NCBI RefSeq assembly: GCF_040496035.1
Contig: NZ_JBEPJZ010000001.1
Coordinates: forward strand, 2,418,001 to 2,482,000
Reading direction: 5' to 3'
Length of the DNA stretch: 64,000 nt
DNA from: Agromyces sp. SYSU T00194
GTDB lineage: Bacteria; Actinomycetota; Actinomycetes; Actinomycetales; Microbacteriaceae
A program made the translations under genes and the position numbers. The notes under the pieces were generated by a model, which had not been told where the DNA came from, made no database searches, and worked only from the letters and a program-made list of their open reading frames with translations. Position 1 is the first letter of the stretch, and each line of letters begins with the position of its first letter. This document shows, in pieces, positions 45,533 to 57,354 of the stretch.

Positions 45533-46414
45533 GTGGATACGAGCGACGACACCGGCCGACGCGACCTGCGCGCGGTGCGCGACGACGTCGTGCGCCGCCT
45601 GCTGCTCGCCGGCATCGCCGACGCGGAGGTCGACGCCGACCTGCTGATCGGCCACGTGCTGGGCCTCGGCCGCGGCGAGGTGCAGGCGCGCCTGGTGCTC
45701 GGCCACGAGCTGGGCGGGGCGGATGCCGCCGCGCTCGAGTCCCTCGTCGTGCGCCGCGCCGCGCGCGAACCGCTCCAGCACCTCACCGGCACGGCCGCAT
45801 TCCGCTCGCTCGAGCTCGAGGTCGGTCCGGGGGTCTTCGTGCCCCGTCCCGAGACCGAGCAGGTCGTGCAGCACGCGATCGACGCGCTGCGCGCCGTCGC
45901 GGCGCCCGAGCCGCGTGCCGTCGACCTCGGCACCGGCAGCGGCGCGATCGCGCTCGCCATGGCGACCGAGGTGCCGCACGCCCGGGTCTGGGCCGTCGAG
46001 AACTCGCCGGCCGCGTTCCGCTGGGCGCGCGGCAACGTCCGTCGGGCCGGCGCCACCAACCTGGAGCTCGTGTTCGGCGACCTGCCGTCGGCGCTGACCC
46101 AGCTCGACGGCACGCTCGACGTGGTGGCCTCGAACCCGCCGTACATCCCCGACGACGCGCTGCCGCGCGACCCCGAGGTGCGCCTGCACGACCCGGAGGC
46201 GGCCCTCTACGGAGGGGCGGACGGGCTCGACGTGGTGCGCGGCGTCTCGCGCACCGGGCGGCGCCTGCTGCGGCCCGGCGGGCTGCTCGTGATCGAGCAC
46301 GGCGAGCAGCAGTCCGCCGCGATCGCGGCACTGCTCGTCGCCGACGGATGGCGCGCCGTCGCGCACCACCGCGACCTCACCGGCCGCGACCGGGCGACCA
46401 CCGCGCTGCGCTGA
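45533..46414 (+). CDS. prmC: Release factor glutamine methyltransferase
   Basis: 293 residues. N-terminal helical domain (about 1-90), then SAM Rossmann domain with [14 protein letters not shown] and the diagnostic NPPY motif (SNPPYIPD) that positions the GGQ glutamine. Methylates RF1 and RF2 and so belongs functionally with prfA 1.7 kb upstream. An upstream frame extension exists but is antisense shadow of cysK. Confidence 0.95.
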   Translation: MDTSDDTGRRDLRAVRDDVVRRLLLAGIADAEVDADLLIGHVLGLGRGEVQARLVLGHELGGADAAALESLVVRRAAREPLQHLTGTAAFRSLELEVGPGVFVPRPETEQVVQHAIDALRAVAAPEPRAVDLGTGSGAIALAMATEVPHARVWAVENSPAAFRWARGNVRRAGATNLELVFGDLPSALTQLDGTLDVVASNPPYIPDDALPRDPEVRLHDPEAALYGGADGLDVVRGVSRTGRRLLRPGGLLVIEHGEQQSAAIAALLVADGWRAVAHHRDLTGRDRATTALR

Positions 46415-46453
46415 GGCCGGGGCATCCGCTGGCCCCTCGCCGGCACCGACCGG

Positions 46454-47083
46454 TCATCCCGCGGCGAACGCCTCGACGGCCTCGAGCAGGTGGTCGGTGT
46501 TGTACTCGTCGCCGATGGGCAGGAACTCGAACGCCTCCAGGCCGGCGTCCGCGGCCCCGCGGACGTTCGCACCCGAGTCGTCCACGAAGAACGCGCGCTC
46601 GGGTGGCACGCCGAAGCGGTCGCACGCGCGCGTGAAGGCGCGTCGCTCGGGCTTGCGGGCACCGAGCGCGGCCGACACGAGGTCGTTGCCGCCGAGAAGC
46701 TCGTGCACCTCGGGCGCGAGCACCGGCAGCGAGTCGCGGAAGATGATCGGGTTGTTCGACAGGAGCGACACGGTCCCGAGCTCGGCGGCGCGCCGCAGCA
46801 CGGCGATCGACTCGGCGATCGGGGTCATCGCCGCCGCGCGGGCCTCCTGCCACTGCGCCAGCGTGAGCCGCGCCCCGGTGACGGCGGCGAACGCGTCGAG
46901 GTACTCGTCGGCCGAGCCGAGGTCGCCGGCCTCGGCCGCGGCCTCGTGCCCGCCGGACCACCAGGTCTTCGCCAGGTGGTACTCGCTCGTGCCCGTCAGG
47001 CGCGCCAGCGCCGGCAGGCGCTCGCGGAAGTCGTAGGCGTAGAGCGTCTTGTCGAAGTCGAAGAGGTACAGCACGGCGGCCAC
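46454..47083 (-). CDS. HAD-superfamily hydrolase
   Basis: 209 residues. Motif I DFDKTLYAYD (Asp9 and Asp11), motif II in SLLSNNP, motif III Lys near ARKPERRAF and motif IV VDDSGANVRGA: a complete HAD phosphatase of the small-cap type (epoxide hydrolase-like). Substrate unknown. GTG 47083 with GATACT 6 nt upstream. It stands antisense between prmC and tsaC, which normally adjoin. Confidence 0.85.
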   Translation of the reverse strand: MAAVLYLFDFDKTLYAYDFRERLPALARLTGTSEYHLAKTWWSGGHEAAAEAGDLGSADEYLDAFAAVTGARLTLAQWQEARAAAMTPIAESIAVLRRAAELGTVSLLSNNPIIFRDSLPVLAPEVHELLGGNDLVSAALGARKPERRAFTRACDRFGVPPERAFFVDDSGANVRGAADAGLEAFEFLPIGDEYNTDHLLEAVEAFAAG

Positions 47084-47089
47084 GGCACC

Positions 47090-47095
47090 AGTATC
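47090..47095 (-). promoter_or_regulatory. -10 box of leaderless HAD gene
   Basis: GATACT on the minus strand, 6 nt before GTG 47083. Confidence 0.45.
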
Positions 47096-47137
47096 ACAGC
47101 CGCCGCGGCGACTTCCGACGATCACGGCACGCTCCAC

Positions 47138-47143
47138 TAGACT
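47138..47143 (+). promoter_or_regulatory. -10 box of tsaC
   Basis: TAGACT, 9 nt before ATG 47153, so a leader of at most a few nucleotides. Confidence 0.4.
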
Positions 47144-47152
47144 CGTGCGGTC

Positions 47153-47941
47153 ATGACACGCATCCACGACTGCTCGGTCGACACCGGCCTGATGACCGGC
47201 ATGCGACTGGCCCGCCAGGCCCTCGGCCGCGGTCAGCTCGTCGTCCTGCCGACCGACACCGTCTACGGCCTCGCCGCCGACGCCTTCGACGCCACCGCGG
47301 TGCAGCGCCTGCTCGACGCGAAGGGCCGTGATCGCACGGCGCCGCCGCCCGTGCTCATCCCGGGCATCCCGACCCTCGACGCGCTCGCGGCGGCCGTGCC
47401 CGACCCGGTGCGCGCGCTCGTCGAGGCGTTCTGGCCCGGTGGGCTCACGGTGATCCTCGACGCGCAGCCCTCGCTGCGCTGGGACCTCGGCGAGACCCGC
47501 GGCACGGTCGCCCTGCGCATGCCCGACCATCCCATCGCGCTCGAGCTCCTCGCCGAGACCGGGCCGCTCGCGGTCTCGTCGGCGAACCTCAGCGGGCAGC
47601 CGGCCGCCACGACCGCGCAGGCGGCATGGGACATGCTCGGCGATTCGGTCGAGGTCTACCTCGACGGAGGCCCCGCAGGCGCCGGGTACGAGGCGGTGGG
47701 GGAGCGGCCCGGCGACCTCTCGTCGACGATCGTCGACGCGACCGGCCTGTCGCGACCCGACGGCAGGCTCGTCATCGTGCGCGCCGGCGTCATCACGCGC
47801 GAACGCATCGCCGAGATCGTGAGCGAGGACCTGCTCGCCCCGGCCGCCTCCGCGACCCCCGCCGAGCCGGGGGCCGACGCCCCCGCAGCGCCCGACGCCG
47901 CAGCCTCGACGGATGCGGCCCCGGAGGCCGACTCCGCATGA
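47153..47941 (+). CDS. tsaC: L-threonylcarbamoyladenylate synthase (TsaC/Sua5/YwlC)
   Basis: 262 residues. YrdC fold (about 10-205) with the KxR-type ATP/threonine site in GQLVVLPTDTVYGLAADA and SSANLSGQPA. Makes threonylcarbamoyl-AMP for the t6A modification of tRNA. A low-complexity Ala/Pro/Asp tail (about 225-262) replaces the Sua5 C-terminal domain, so it is the short TsaC form. The stop overlaps the wecA ATG. The threonine made by the nearby thr operon is a substrate, though the order is conserved without such a link. Confidence 0.93.
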   Translation: MTRIHDCSVDTGLMTGMRLARQALGRGQLVVLPTDTVYGLAADAFDATAVQRLLDAKGRDRTAPPPVLIPGIPTLDALAAAVPDPVRALVEAFWPGGLTVILDAQPSLRWDLGETRGTVALRMPDHPIALELLAETGPLAVSSANLSGQPAATTAQAAWDMLGDSVEVYLDGGPAGAGYEAVGERPGDLSSTIVDATGLSRPDGRLVIVRAGVITRERIAEIVSEDLLAPAASATPAEPGADAPAAPDAAASTDAAPEADSA

Positions 47942-49167
47942 GGGCCTTCCTGGGCCTCGCGCTCGTCACCGCGGTGGTGACGCTCGTCCTCTCGATCGTC
48001 ATCTGGAAGCTCAGCCTCAAGTACCGGCTCTACCCGAAGATCCGCGAGCGGGACGTCCACACGCGCCCGACGCCCCGGCTCGGCGGCATCGCGATGTTCC
48101 TCGGCATCCTCGTGGCGTTCGCCGTGGCATCCCTCGTCTCGTCGAGCATCGCCCCGCTCGCCATCGTCTTCGCCGACCGCAGCCAGATCCTCGCGATCCT
48201 CGGGGCCGCCCTGCTGATCGTGCTGCTCGGCGTCGCCGACGACGTGTGGGACCTCGATTGGCTGACCAAGCTCGCCGGGCAGTTCCTCGCAGCCGGTCTC
48301 GTCGCCTGGCAGGGCGTGTCGATCCTGTCGCTGCCGATCGGGGGAGTGACGGTCGGGTCCTCCTGGCTCTCGGCGACCGTCACCGTGTTCGCGATCGTGC
48401 TCGTGATGAACGCCGTCAACTTCATCGACGGGCTCGACGGCCTCGTCGCGGGCGTCGCCCTCATCGCCAACGGCGTGTTCTTCGTCTACACGTACCTCCT
48501 GGTGCAGCAGACCTCGCCCACCAACTACTTCAACCTCGCGTCGCTGCTGGCGGTGCTCGTCGTCGGCGCGTGCGCGGGCTTCCTGCCGCTCAACTGGCAC
48601 CCGGCGAAGCTCTTCATGGGCGACGCCGGCGCGCTCCTGATCGGACTGCTCATGGCCACCTCGGCCATCGCGGTGACCGGCCAGATCAACCCCGGCGCCA
48701 TCGGCGCGGGCGACCTCTTCCCGGCGTTCATCCCGGTCATCCTCCCGTTCGCCGTACTGGTGATCCCGCTGCTCGACTTCACGCTCGCGGTCATCCGCCG
48801 CCTGCGCGCGGGCAAGTCGCCGTTCTCCGCCGATCGCGGGCACCTGCACCACCGGCTGCTCGACATGGGCCACACGCACCTCCACGCGGTGCTGATCCTC
48901 TACGCGTGGACGGGCGTGGCGTCCGTGGGCTTCCTGCTGAGCTTCGTGCTCCCGGCCTACACCGACGTCGACCGTTCCTGGGCGTTCGTCTTCCTCGGCG
49001 TCGGGTTCGTCGCCTGCGCCGCGCTCACGCTTGCGCCGCTCACGCGGCGGCGCCGGGGGGCGCTCCGCGCCGACCTCGACGGGGACGGCGGCGACGACGA
49101 GGGCGCAGCCCATGGCGAGGACGCGCCCGGCGGTACACTGTCGACGCACCCCTCAGGAGACCGATGA
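47938..49167 (+). CDS. WecA/MraY-family undecaprenyl-phosphate sugar-1-phosphate transferase
   Basis: 409 residues, eleven predicted TM helices. The catalytic DD pair in GVADDVWDLDW (about 97-107), NFIDGLDGLVAG with the third Asp, GDAGALLIG and HLHHRLL for the nucleotide/Mg2+ site are all present, as in WecA/Rfe. Transfers a sugar-1-phosphate (probably GlcNAc or MurNAc-like) to polyprenyl phosphate to start an envelope glycan. A charged Asp/Gly tail ends the protein. ATG 47938 overlaps tsaC. Confidence 0.92.
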   Translation: MRAFLGLALVTAVVTLVLSIVIWKLSLKYRLYPKIRERDVHTRPTPRLGGIAMFLGILVAFAVASLVSSSIAPLAIVFADRSQILAILGAALLIVLLGVADDVWDLDWLTKLAGQFLAAGLVAWQGVSILSLPIGGVTVGSSWLSATVTVFAIVLVMNAVNFIDGLDGLVAGVALIANGVFFVYTYLLVQQTSPTNYFNLASLLAVLVVGACAGFLPLNWHPAKLFMGDAGALLIGLLMATSAIAVTGQINPGAIGAGDLFPAFIPVILPFAVLVIPLLDFTLAVIRRLRAGKSPFSADRGHLHHRLLDMGHTHLHAVLILYAWTGVASVGFLLSFVLPAYTDVDRSWAFVFLGVGFVACAALTLAPLTRRRRGALRADLDGDGGDDEGAAHGEDAPGGTLSTHPSGDR

Positions 49168-49652
49168 ACGACGCACGAGCGAGATCCGGCGACGCCGACG
49201 ACCGGCAGCCGACCTCGGGGCCGGTGCTCCGCCAGGCGCTGCGGTGGGGCGGCCTCGCCGCACTCGCCATCGCCGTCGTGGGCGGGCTCGTGGGATGGCT
49301 GGTCGCGGGCACCGTCGGCCTGACCAGCGCGCTGCTCGGCACGGCGATCGCGATCGTGTTCATGGGCATCACCGCCGCCAGCATCCTGCTGGCCAACCGC
49401 TTCGCGGCGAGCGACCTGTTCGTCGGGGCGTTCTTCGGCATCGTGCTCGGCGGGTGGCTGCTGAAGTTCGTGCTGTTCATCGTGCTGGTGGTGCTCCTGC
49501 AGGGCGCCTCGTGGATCGAGCCGACCGTGCTCTTCCTCAGCATCGTGGCAGGCGTGATCGCGTCGCTCGTGGTCGACGTCGTGGTCGTGCTGCGCTCGCG
49601 CGTGCCCTACGCGAGCGACGTCGAGCTCCCGAAGGCGCCCACCGACGACTGA
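49164..49652 (+). CDS. AtpI-like membrane protein
   Basis: 162 residues with four predicted TM helices (about 28-50, 57-80, 88-115, 122-143) in the position normally occupied by atpI. Probably a chaperone for c-ring assembly or an Mg2+-related helper; identity rests on position and topology because the AtpI family is poorly conserved. ATG overlaps the wecA stop (ATGA). Confidence 0.75.
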   Translation: MNDARARSGDADDRQPTSGPVLRQALRWGGLAALAIAVVGGLVGWLVAGTVGLTSALLGTAIAIVFMGITAASILLANRFAASDLFVGAFFGIVLGGWLLKFVLFIVLVVLLQGASWIEPTVLFLSIVAGVIASLVVDVVVVLRSRVPYASDVELPKAPTDD

Positions 49653-49680
49653 TCCTCACGGCGGAATACGTGCCGCTCGC

Positions 49681-49704
49681 GGCATCCGTCGTGGCATCCG
49701 TCGC
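49681..49704. repeat. Tandem 12-bp repeat upstream of atpB
   Basis: GGCATCCGTCGT (49681-49692) followed by GGCATCCGTCGC (49693-49704), in the intergenic region upstream of the probable atp promoter. Both contain the GCATCC hexamer that is frequent across the window. Confidence 0.7.
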
Positions 49705-49746
49705 ATTCCGGTCCGCTTCGATTCGGCGCGGAGCGGGTTCTCTTGC

Positions 49747-49752
49747 TAGGAT
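49747..49752 (+). promoter_or_regulatory. Promoter of ATP synthase operon
   Basis: TAGGAT preceded by TGC (extended -10: TTGCTAGGAT). A TTCGGC 19 bp upstream is a weak -35. Gives a leader of about 100 nt to atpB. The 220-bp gap also holds two tandem copies of GGCATCCGTCGT/C at 49681-49704. Confidence 0.5.
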
Positions 49753-49872
49753 CATCCCCGATCCCCCCGGACTTGGATACGCCACAGGTGTGCCGAGTTC
49801 GCTGAATGTTCGTCGACGCGAGAGCACCTGCTCGACGCCCCGAAACAGGAGATAGCGCTGCTAGTACACGCT

Positions 49873-50670
49873 GTGAACCTGCTGGTTCCGACCGCTGCCG
49901 AAGATGGCGAGTTCCACGGTCCGTCGATCGCAGAGTTCTTCCCGCCCGGGTTCCTCTTCGAGGGAACCGCGTTCGAGATCAACCGCATCATGCTGGTCCG
50001 CTTCATCGCGGTCGCCGCACTGATCCTGGTCTTCTGGCTCGGCACGCGCCGCATGCGCGTGGTGCCCGGCCGCTTCCAGTCGGTCGTCGAGATGGGCCTG
50101 GACTTCGTGCGCGTGAACGTCGCGGAGGACCTGCTCGGCAAGGCCGACGGGCGTCGGTTCCTGCCGCTGCTGACCACCATCTTCTTCATGGTGCTGTTCA
50201 TGAACATCACGGGCATCATCCCGTTCCTGAACATCGCCGGCACGTCGGTCATCGGCGTTCCGCTCGTGCTCGCGATCGTCGCGTACGTCACGTTCATCTA
50301 CGCCGGCATCAAGAAGAGCCCGAAGAACTTCTTCAAGAACTCGCTCTTCCCGGCGGGCGTGCCGTGGCCGGTCTACTTCATCGTCACGCCGATCGAGCTC
50401 ATCTCGACGTTCATCATCCGCCCGGTGACGCTCACCCTGCGACTCATGATGAACATGATCGTCGGCCACCTGCTGCTGGTGCTCTTCTTCGCCGCGACGC
50501 AGTTCTTCTTCTTCACCGCCGGCGGCTGGTACGCGCTCTTCGGCGTGGGCACGCTCGCCTTCGGCTTCGTCTTCACGCTGTTCGAGATCCTCGTGGCAGT
50601 GCTGCAGGCCTACGTCTTCGCGCTCCTGACGGCCGTCTACATCCAGCTGGCCGTCGCGGAAGAGCACTGA
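49873..50670 (+). CDS. atpB: ATP synthase subunit a
   Basis: 265 residues from GTG 49873; a CTG at 49858 with AGGAG 6 nt upstream adds five residues and may be the real start. Six TM helices; the essential Arg is in RPVTLTLRLMMNMIVGH. Forms the proton half-channels against the c-ring. First gene of the atpBEFHAGDC operon. Confidence 0.95.
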   Translation: MNLLVPTAAEDGEFHGPSIAEFFPPGFLFEGTAFEINRIMLVRFIAVAALILVFWLGTRRMRVVPGRFQSVVEMGLDFVRVNVAEDLLGKADGRRFLPLLTTIFFMVLFMNITGIIPFLNIAGTSVIGVPLVLAIVAYVTFIYAGIKKSPKNFFKNSLFPAGVPWPVYFIVTPIELISTFIIRPVTLTLRLMMNMIVGHLLLVLFFAATQFFFFTAGGWYALFGVGTLAFGFVFTLFEILVAVLQAYVFALLTAVYIQLAVAEEH

Positions 50671-50955
<285 letters not shown>

Positions 50956-50984
50956 TCCGACCCGCCGGCAATTAGGAGGCCACT

Positions 50985-51548
50985 GTGCTTCACGCACTAG
51001 TCAGGGCTGCGGAGGAGAGCGCGGAGACGACGCAGAACCCGCTGCTCCCGGCGACGTACGACATCGTCTGGTCGGCGGTGTGCTTCGTCATCATCCTCGT
51101 CTTCTTCTGGTTCAACGTGCTCCCGCGCATGCAGAAGCTGCTCGACGAGCGCGCCGAGGCCATCGAGGGCAACATCGCCAAGGCCGACGAGGCGCAGCGC
51201 AAGGCCGAGGCCGCGCTCGAGCAGTACACCGCCCAGCTCGCCGAGGCGCGCGCCGAGGCGGGCAGCATCCGCGAGTCCGCCCGCGAGGACGGCAAGAAGA
51301 TCGTCGCGGAGGCGAAGGAGACGGCGACCGCCGAGGCCGCACGCGTCACCGCGTCCGCGCAGTCGCAGATCGAGGCGGAGCGCCAGGCGGCACTCGTCTC
51401 GCTCCGGTCCGACGTGGGCACGCTCGCGATCGACCTCGCGTCGGGCGTCATCGGCGAGAGCCTCTCCGACGACGCGAAGGCCAGCGCACTCGTGGACCGC
51501 TTCCTGGCGGACCTCGAGGCGTCCGAGGCCGCAGGGGAGAAGAAGTAG
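50985..51548 (+). CDS. atpF: ATP synthase subunit b
   Basis: 187 residues, GTG start with TAGGAGG. N-terminal TM helix (about 29-49, VWSAVCFVIILVFFWFNV), then a long Ala/Glu/Lys coiled coil to the end. Peripheral stalk, linking a to delta. A 24-residue extracytoplasmic start precedes the helix, as in other actinobacteria. Confidence 0.95.
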   Translation: MLHALVRAAEESAETTQNPLLPATYDIVWSAVCFVIILVFFWFNVLPRMQKLLDERAEAIEGNIAKADEAQRKAEAALEQYTAQLAEARAEAGSIRESAREDGKKIVAEAKETATAEAARVTASAQSQIEAERQAALVSLRSDVGTLAIDLASGVIGESLSDDAKASALVDRFLADLEASEAAGEKK

Positions 51549-51551
51549 CCC

Positions 51552-52343
51552 ATGGGCAGTGCGACGAGGGAAGCGACCGCCGCCGCGAAGGCGGCGCTCG
51601 CCGCGCAGCGTTCCGTCGACCTCCAGGTCGCCGAGGACCTGTTCGCCGCAGGCCGGGTCGTCGGGCGTTCCGCGCAGCTGCGCTCGGCCCTGACCGACCC
51701 CGATGCCGACGCGACCCGCACCCGGGCGCTGGTGAACGGGGTGTTCGGCGGGCGGATCGGCGCGACGGCGCTCGAGCTGCTCGGCGGCATCGCCGTGAGC
51801 CGCTGGTCCAACGCCGATGACCTGCTCCAGGGCATCGAGGAGCTCGGCCTGCGTGCTGCCGCCCGCTCGGCCGGCACCACCCCGGTGGAGTCCGAGCTGT
51901 TCGAGTTCGGGCGCATCGTCGCCTCGAACGCCGAGCTGGAGCTCGCGCTCGGCAGCAAGCTGAGCCCGACCGCGTCGAAGGTCGGCCTCGCCGACCGCCT
52001 GCTCACGGGCAACGCATCGCCGCAGGCCGCGGCGATCGTGCGCCACCTGGTGGAGCAGCCGCGCGGGCGCCGCATCGGCGAGCTGCTCCGCGGCGCGGCC
52101 GCGATCGTTGCCGACGAGCGCGGCTACGCCGTCGCCACCGTCACCTCCGCGGGTCCGCTCTCCGCCGCACAGCTGCAGCGGCTCGAGCGCCAGCTCGCGG
52201 GCCAGTACGGCCGCGATGTCCGGTTCAACCTCGTGATCGACCCGTCCCTCGTCGGCGGACTGCGCATCCAGATCGGTGACGACGTCATCGACGGCAGCGT
52301 CGCCGCCCGCCTCAGCGACCTGAGGCAGAAGCTCGCCGGCTGA
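51552..52343 (+). CDS. atpH: ATP synthase subunit delta
   Basis: 263 residues, about 80 longer than E. coli delta (177). The C-terminal half carries the OSCP/delta signature YAVATVTSAGPLSAAQLQRLERQLA and IDPSLVGGLRIQIGDDVIDGS. The extra N-terminal region is typical of actinobacteria, but here it is not fused to a b-like domain as in mycobacteria. Links F1 to the peripheral stalk. Confidence 0.95.
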   Translation: MGSATREATAAAKAALAAQRSVDLQVAEDLFAAGRVVGRSAQLRSALTDPDADATRTRALVNGVFGGRIGATALELLGGIAVSRWSNADDLLQGIEELGLRAAARSAGTTPVESELFEFGRIVASNAELELALGSKLSPTASKVGLADRLLTGNASPQAAAIVRHLVEQPRGRRIGELLRGAAAIVADERGYAVATVTSAGPLSAAQLQRLERQLAGQYGRDVRFNLVIDPSLVGGLRIQIGDDVIDGSVAARLSDLRQKLAG

Positions 52344-52427
52344 GGCCGGACCCACCCCGGCCGGCACCGCATCGGCCCCCAGCGTCCCCACCGGCTCCGC
52401 CGGCGGTGCAGAAGAAGGAACAGACAA

Positions 52428-54065
52428 ATGGCAGAACTCACCATCAGCCCAGATGAGATCCGGTCGGCTCTCTCCGAGTTCGTCTCGTCGTACGAGCCGA
52501 GCTCGGGCGAGAAGACCGAGGTCGGCTACGTCACGGATGCCGCGGACGGCATCGCCCACGTCGAGGGCCTGCCCTCGGCCATGGCGAACGAGCTCCTCCG
52601 CTTCGCGGACGGCACCCTCGGCCTCGCGCTGAACCTCGACGAGGACGAGATCGGCGTCGTCGTGCTCGGTGAGTTCGGCGGCATCGAGGAGGGCATGGAG
52701 GTGACCCGCACGGGCGAGGTCCTCTCCGTGCCGGTCGGCGACGGCTACCTCGGCCGCGTGGTCGACCCGCTGGGCGCCCCGATCGACGGGCTCGGCGAGA
52801 TCGCCACCGAGGGTCGTCGCGCCCTCGAGCTCCAGGCGCCCGGCGTCATGCAGCGCAAGAGCGTGCACGAGCCGATGCAGACCGGCATCAAGGCGATCGA
52901 CGCCATGATCCCGATCGGCCGCGGCCAGCGCCAGCTGATCATCGGCGACCGCCAGACCGGCAAGACCGCCATCGCGATCGACACGATCATCAACCAGAAG
53001 GCGAACTGGGAGTCGGGCGACCCGAGCAAGCAGGTCCGCTGCATCTACGTCGCGATCGGCCAGAAGGGCTCGACCATCGCCTCGGTGAAGGGCGCCCTCG
53101 AGGACGCCGGCGCGATGGAGTACACCACCATCGTCGCGGCCCCGGCGTCGGACCCCGCGGGCTTCAAGTACCTGGCCCCCTACACCGGTTCGGCCATCGG
53201 CCAGCACTGGATGTACGGCGGCAAGCACGTGCTGATCATCTTCGACGACCTGTCGAAGCAGGCCGAGGCCTACCGCGCCGTGTCGCTGCTGCTCCGCCGC
53301 CCGCCGGGCCGCGAGGCGTACCCCGGTGACGTGTTCTACCTGCACTCGCGCCTCCTCGAGCGTTGCGCGAAGCTCTCGGACGAGCTCGGCGCGGGTTCGA
53401 TGACCGGCCTGCCGATCATCGAGACCAAGGCGAACGACGTCTCGGCGTACATCCCGACCAACGTGATCTCGATCACCGACGGCCAGATCTTCCTGCAGTC
53501 TGACCTGTTCAACGCCAACCAGCGCCCCGCGGTCGACGTCGGCATCTCGGTGTCGCGCGTCGGTGGCGACGCCCAGGTCAAGTCGATCAAGAAGGTCTCC
53601 GGCACGCTCAAGCTCGAACTCGCCCAGTACCGCTCGCTCGAGGCGTTCGCGATGTTCGCGTCCGACCTCGACGCGGCCAGCCGCCGCCAGCTCGCCCGCG
53701 GTGCGCGCCTGACCGAGCTGCTCAAGCAGCCGCAGTACTCGCCGTACCCCGTCGAGGAGCAGGTCGTCTCGATCTGGGCCGGCACGAACGGCAAGCTCGA
53801 CGACATCCCCGTCGAGGACGTGCTGCGCTTCGAGCGCGAGCTGCTCGACCACCTGGGTCGCAACACCGAGGTGCTCTCCACGCTGCGTGAGACGAACGTG
53901 CTCGACGACGACACCCTGGCGACCCTGGACTCCGAGGTCGACACGTTCAAGCTCGAGTTCCGCTCGGAGGAGGGGCACTCCCTCGTCGAGCCGGGCAGCG
54001 AGTCGCACGAGGCCGCCGACAAGTCCGAGGTCAACCAGGAGGAGATCGTCCGCGGCAAGCGCTGA
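52428..54065 (+). CDS. atpA: ATP synthase subunit alpha
   Basis: 545 residues. Walker [11 protein letters not shown] near 173-182, DELSEED-type and regulatory nucleotide-binding core, and a C-terminal extension of about 35 residues ([20 protein letters not shown]) beyond the usual end, an actinobacterial feature that in mycobacteria restrains ATP hydrolysis. Non-catalytic F1 subunit. Confidence 0.97.
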   Translation: MAELTISPDEIRSALSEFVSSYEPSSGEKTEVGYVTDAADGIAHVEGLPSAMANELLRFADGTLGLALNLDEDEIGVVVLGEFGGIEEGMEVTRTGEVLSVPVGDGYLGRVVDPLGAPIDGLGEIATEGRRALELQAPGVMQRKSVHEPMQTGIKAIDAMIPIGRGQRQLIIGDRQTGKTAIAIDTIINQKANWESGDPSKQVRCIYVAIGQKGSTIASVKGALEDAGAMEYTTIVAAPASDPAGFKYLAPYTGSAIGQHWMYGGKHVLIIFDDLSKQAEAYRAVSLLLRRPPGREAYPGDVFYLHSRLLERCAKLSDELGAGSMTGLPIIETKANDVSAYIPTNVISITDGQIFLQSDLFNANQRPAVDVGISVSRVGGDAQVKSIKKVSGTLKLELAQYRSLEAFAMFASDLDAASRRQLARGARLTELLKQPQYSPYPVEEQVVSIWAGTNGKLDDIPVEDVLRFERELLDHLGRNTEVLSTLRETNVLDDDTLATLDSEVDTFKLEFRSEEGHSLVEPGSESHEAADKSEVNQEEIVRGKR

Positions 54066-54112
54066 CGCGCACCCGACGATCCGCACCACAGGACAGGACA
54101 CACAGGAGACAC

Positions 54113-56502
<2,390 letters not shown>

Positions 56503-56504
56503 GC

Positions 56505-56771
56505 ATGGCTGAGCCGTTCCGAGTGCGGGTCGTCTCCGCAGACCGCGAGGTCTGGGCGAGCGACGACGCGACGATGGTGGTCGCGAAGACCGTCGAGGGC
56601 GAGATCGGCATCCTGCCCGGTCACGAGCCCATGCTCGCGATCCTCGCCAAGGGCGAGGTGCGGGTGACGGTCGCCGGTGGCGAGCGCATCACCGCGCGCG
56701 CCGACGAGGGCTTCCTCTCCGTCGAGGAGAACACGGTCCGCGTCGTCGCCTCGCGGGTCGAGCTCTCCTGA
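56505..56771 (+). CDS. atpC: ATP synthase subunit epsilon (short form)
   Basis: 88 residues against about 139 in E. coli. Only the N-terminal beta sandwich is present (EPFRVRVVSADREVWASD, IGILPGHEPMLAIL, DEGFLSVEENTVRVVAS); the C-terminal helical hairpin that inhibits the enzyme is missing. Hence epsilon should not act as a hydrolysis brake here. ATG follows the atpD stop by 2 nt. Confidence 0.94.
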   Translation: MAEPFRVRVVSADREVWASDDATMVVAKTVEGEIGILPGHEPMLAILAKGEVRVTVAGGERITARADEGFLSVEENTVRVVASRVELS

Positions 56772-56775
56772 CACG

Positions 56776-57354
56776 ATGACGACAGCGGCCGAGGTGCCCG
56801 GGGAGCGCCAGTTCGACGAGCTCCGGGTCCCTCGGCTGATCGTCATGGCGGGCCTCCCGGGTGCCGGCAAGTCCACGATCGCCGAGGTCATCGGCGGGCG
56901 TCTCGGCGCGACCGTCGTCTCGGTCGATCCGATCGAATCGGCGATCCTCCACGCGGGGATCGCCGCCGAGCAGCCGACCGGGCTCGCGGCCTACCTCGTC
57001 GCGGAGACGATCGCCGAGGGCGTGCTCGTCGCCGGCCGCACGGTCATCGTCGACGCGGTGAACGCGGTGGAGGCGGCCCGCCTGCAGTGGCGTGACCTGG
57101 CCGAGCGCACGGGGGTCGCGTTGCGGGTGATCGAGGTGGTCTGCTCCGACGAGGACCTGCACCGCGAGCGGCTCGCGAAGCGCCTGCGCAACCTGCCGCA
57201 CCTCGACGAGGTGACCTGGCACGCCGTCGAGCAGAGCGTGGAGGGCTACCAGCCGTGGGCGGGCCCGGCTGCCTCGTTGCCGCGCGTCACGCTCGACTCG
57301 ATCGACCCGCTCGGCGTGAACGTCGACCAGGCGCTCGACTTCCTCGACGACTGA
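56776..57354 (+). CDS. P-loop AAA/kinase-like protein
   Basis: 192 residues. Walker A GLPGAGKST at 26-34, then an adenylate-kinase-like core with VIVDAVNAVEAARLQW and a later HRERLAKRLRN resembling a lid. Similar proteins are annotated as AAA ATPases or small-molecule kinases (zeta-toxin or gluconokinase shape). Substrate unknown; without a neighbouring antitoxin, a toxin role is unlikely. Starts 4 nt after atpC, overlaps yaaA (ATGATG), so the three run together. Confidence 0.8.
   Translation: MTTAAEVPGERQFDELRVPRLIVMAGLPGAGKSTIAEVIGGRLGATVVSVDPIESAILHAGIAAEQPTGLAAYLVAETIAEGVLVAGRTVIVDAVNAVEAARLQWRDLAERTGVALRVIEVVCSDEDLHRERLAKRLRNLPHLDEVTWHAVEQSVEGYQPWAGPAASLPRVTLDSIDPLGVNVDQALDFLDD

Noticed and set aside
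50997..54101. 1034-residue open frame opposite the ATP synthase genes
   Set aside because: Antisense artefact of GC bias over three well-identified atp genes, with no recognisable domain.
56776..57354. Zeta-toxin
   Set aside because: The P-loop resembles zeta/kinase proteins, but no epsilon antitoxin is adjacent and the gene is linked to atpC and yaaA.
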